NCBI GenBank assembly: GCA_024762485.1
Contig: JANTHH010000049.1
Location: 1-13,897, forward strand
Length of the DNA: 13,897 nt
Direction of reading: 5' to 3'
Source of the DNA: Chromatiales bacterium
GTDB lineage: Bacteria; Pseudomonadota; Gammaproteobacteria; Chromatiales; Chromatiaceae
Shown here: positions 12,809 to 13,897 of the stretch, piece by piece
How the letters are laid out: each line of letters opens with the position of its first letter
Numbering within the stretch: position 1 is the first letter of the stretch
The notes under the pieces: model-generated
What the model was told of the DNA's origin: nothing
What the model saw: the letters and a program-made list of their open reading frames with translations, nothing else
Databases searched by the model: none
Program-made: the position numbers and the translations under genes

Positions 12809-13897
12809 TCAGAGCGACTGCAGGTTGGCGTAGGACACCACCAGCCACTTGGCGCCGACGCTCTCGAAGTTGACCTGCACCCGCGCCGCCGCGCCCTGAC
12901 CCTCGGCGTTGAGCACCACGCCCTCGCCGAACTTGGCGTGGCTGACCCGCTGGCCGAGGTTGTAGCCCGTCGCCTCCTGGGCCATGTCCAGCGAGCCGGC
13001 GGCCGCGCTGTAGGGGCGGGCGACCTGGGGCCGCGAACGCACCTCCTCGGTGACCGCGGCGGGGATCTCGCGCAGGAAACGCGAGGGCACGGGGTAGTTC
13101 TCCTGGCCGTGCAACCGGCGCGACTCGGCGTGACACAGATAGAGCTCGCGCATGGCGCGGGTCATGCCGACGTAGCAGAGCCGGCGCTCCTCCTCCAGCC
13201 GCTCCGGATCGTCGGCGGACATGCTGTGGGGGAACAGCCCCTCCTCAACGCCGCCGATGAACACCAGCGGGAACTCCAGGCCCTTGGCCGAGTGCAGGGT
13301 CATCAGCTGCACGCAGTCCTCGTATTCATCGGCCTGGGTGTCGCCGGCCTCCAGCGCGGCGTTGGCGAGGAAGGCATCGAGGTCGGACAGCTCGTCGTCC
13401 TCCGACTCATATTCGAACTGGCGCGTGGCATTGACCAGTTCCTCCAGGTTCTCCACCCGGTCCTGGCCCTTGCCGTCGCGGCTCTTCTGGAAGTGCTCGG
13501 CGAGGCGGCTGTGCGAGATCACCTGCGCTGCCTGGTCCTGCAGTGCCATCTCCGCGGTCCCGGCGGCCATCTCGTCGATCAGCTCGATGAAACCCTTGAG
13601 CGCGTTGGCGGCACGCGCGGGCATGGAGCCGCCCCGGAGCAGGTCCCCGGTGGCCTGCCATAGCGAGCAGCCGAAGTCGCGGGCGTGGGCCCGTACTGCA
13701 TCCAGGGTCTTGGGGCCGACGCCACGCGGCGGCTGGTTCACCGCACGCTCGAAGGAGGGGTCGTCGTGGCGATTCGACACCAGCCGCAGATAGGCCAGCG
13801 CGTCCTTGATCTCGGCACGCTCGAAAAAGCGCAGCCCGCCGTACACCCGGTAGGGGATGCCGGCCTGGATCAGCGCCTCCTCGAACAGCCGTGACTG
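12809..13897 (-). CDS. uvrD: DNA helicase II UvrD, C-terminal half (5' end cut by window)
   Basis: UvrD is the SF1A 3'-5' helicase that removes nicked strands in mismatch and nucleotide-excision repair. The window holds 362 C-terminal residues, about half of the usual 720. The frame is open to the window edge, starting QSRLFEEALIQAGIPYRVYG, so the internal GTG at 13846 is not a true start. Helicase motif IV region YGGLRFFERAEIKDALAYL is near the start. Motif V MTLHSAKGLEFPLVFI and GLFPH follow, then motif VI EEERRLCYVGMTRAM. The C-terminal Tudor-like segment YNLGQRVSHAKFGEGVVL...YANLQSL is present, which points to UvrD rather than Rep. The gene lies upstream of the amylase gene on the same strand, with a gap of 100 bases containing no clear terminator. 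Confidence 0.95.
   Translation of the reverse strand, partial: QSRLFEEALIQAGIPYRVYGGLRFFERAEIKDALAYLRLVSNRHDDPSFERAVNQPPRGVGPKTLDAVRAHARDFGCSLWQATGDLLRGGSMPARAANALKGFIELIDEMAAGTAEMALQDQAAQVISHSRLAEHFQKSRDGKGQDRVENLEELVNATRQFEYESEDDELSDLDAFLANAALEAGDTQADEYEDCVQLMTLHSAKGLEFPLVFIGGVEEGLFPHSMSADDPERLEEERRLCYVGMTRAMRELYLCHAESRRLHGQENYPVPSRFLREIPAAVTEEVRSRPQVARPYSAAAGSLDMAQEATGYNLGQRVSHAKFGEGVVLNAEGQGAAARVQVNFESVGAKWLVVSYANLQSL

Noticed and set aside
11371..12873. Open frame of 500 codons on the plus strand opposite the amylase gene
   Set aside because: Shadow of the amylase gene, continuing into the uvrD 3' end; no motifs and no ribosome binding site, whereas the minus frame has all four GH13 regions.
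1..13897. CRISPR arrays, tRNA or rRNA genes, insertion-sequence ends, phage or defence genes
   Set aside because: I looked for repeat-spacer periodicity, tRNA-like cloverleafs, transposase motifs and defence domains and saw none.

Overview
The window is ordinary-looking chromosomal DNA of a GC-rich gammaproteobacterium, probably from a Chromatiales or Ectothiorhodospiraceae-like lineage. This placement is inferred from the divergent pilM / penicillin-binding protein 1A pair (a classic gammaproteobacterial arrangement), the type II citrate synthase, the Rof homologue and the DUF3135 protein. It was not tested by any search. Coding density is high, and nearly everything except the penicillin-binding protein gene lies on the minus strand. 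I saw no rRNA, tRNA, CRISPR array, insertion sequence or phage gene.

Layout. 1-2120 (minus): the first three genes of a type IV pilus alignment operon, pilM, pilN and pilO, nearly contiguous, with pilO cut by the window edge. 2121-2407: an AT-rich divergent control region. 2408-4849 (plus): mrcA/ponA (penicillin-binding protein 1A). 4859-6154 (minus): gltA, convergent with mrcA and only 9 bases from it. 6340-7617 (minus): a short malic enzyme. 7725-7925 (minus): rpmE (ribosomal protein L31), with a clear promoter, a structured leader and an intrinsic terminator. 8032-8385 (minus): a DUF3135 protein. 8573-10146 (minus): an overlapping three-gene cluster, hemW, a CPXCG cysteine-rich mini-protein and rof (Rho-binding antiterminator). 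10198-11280 (minus): a Tat-exported TRAP solute-binding protein of TakP type. 11377-12708 (minus): a GH13 alpha-amylase without a signal peptide. 12809-13897 (minus): the C-terminal half of uvrD.

Functional reading. Cell-envelope functions (pilus alignment, peptidoglycan synthesis) lie on the left. Central carbon metabolism (citrate synthase, malic enzyme) is next to a ribosomal protein gene. In the middle is a small cluster linking heme trafficking (HemW) with a predicted Rho antagonist (Rof). The TRAP binding protein has no permease genes next to it and the amylase has no sugar-metabolism neighbours, so these two look like accessory insertions among housekeeping genes.

No clearly new multi-gene system is visible. 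The most interesting items are the overlapping hemW-CPXCG-rof unit, the rpmE leader, a TGCTA extended -10-like motif upstream of four genes, an inverted repeat upstream of the DUF3135 gene, and the isolated TRAP binding protein. Several start codons were moved from the longest open frame to internal starts, in four cases because a Shine-Dalgarno motif supports the internal start (gltA, rof, dctP) or homologues begin there (DUF3135).
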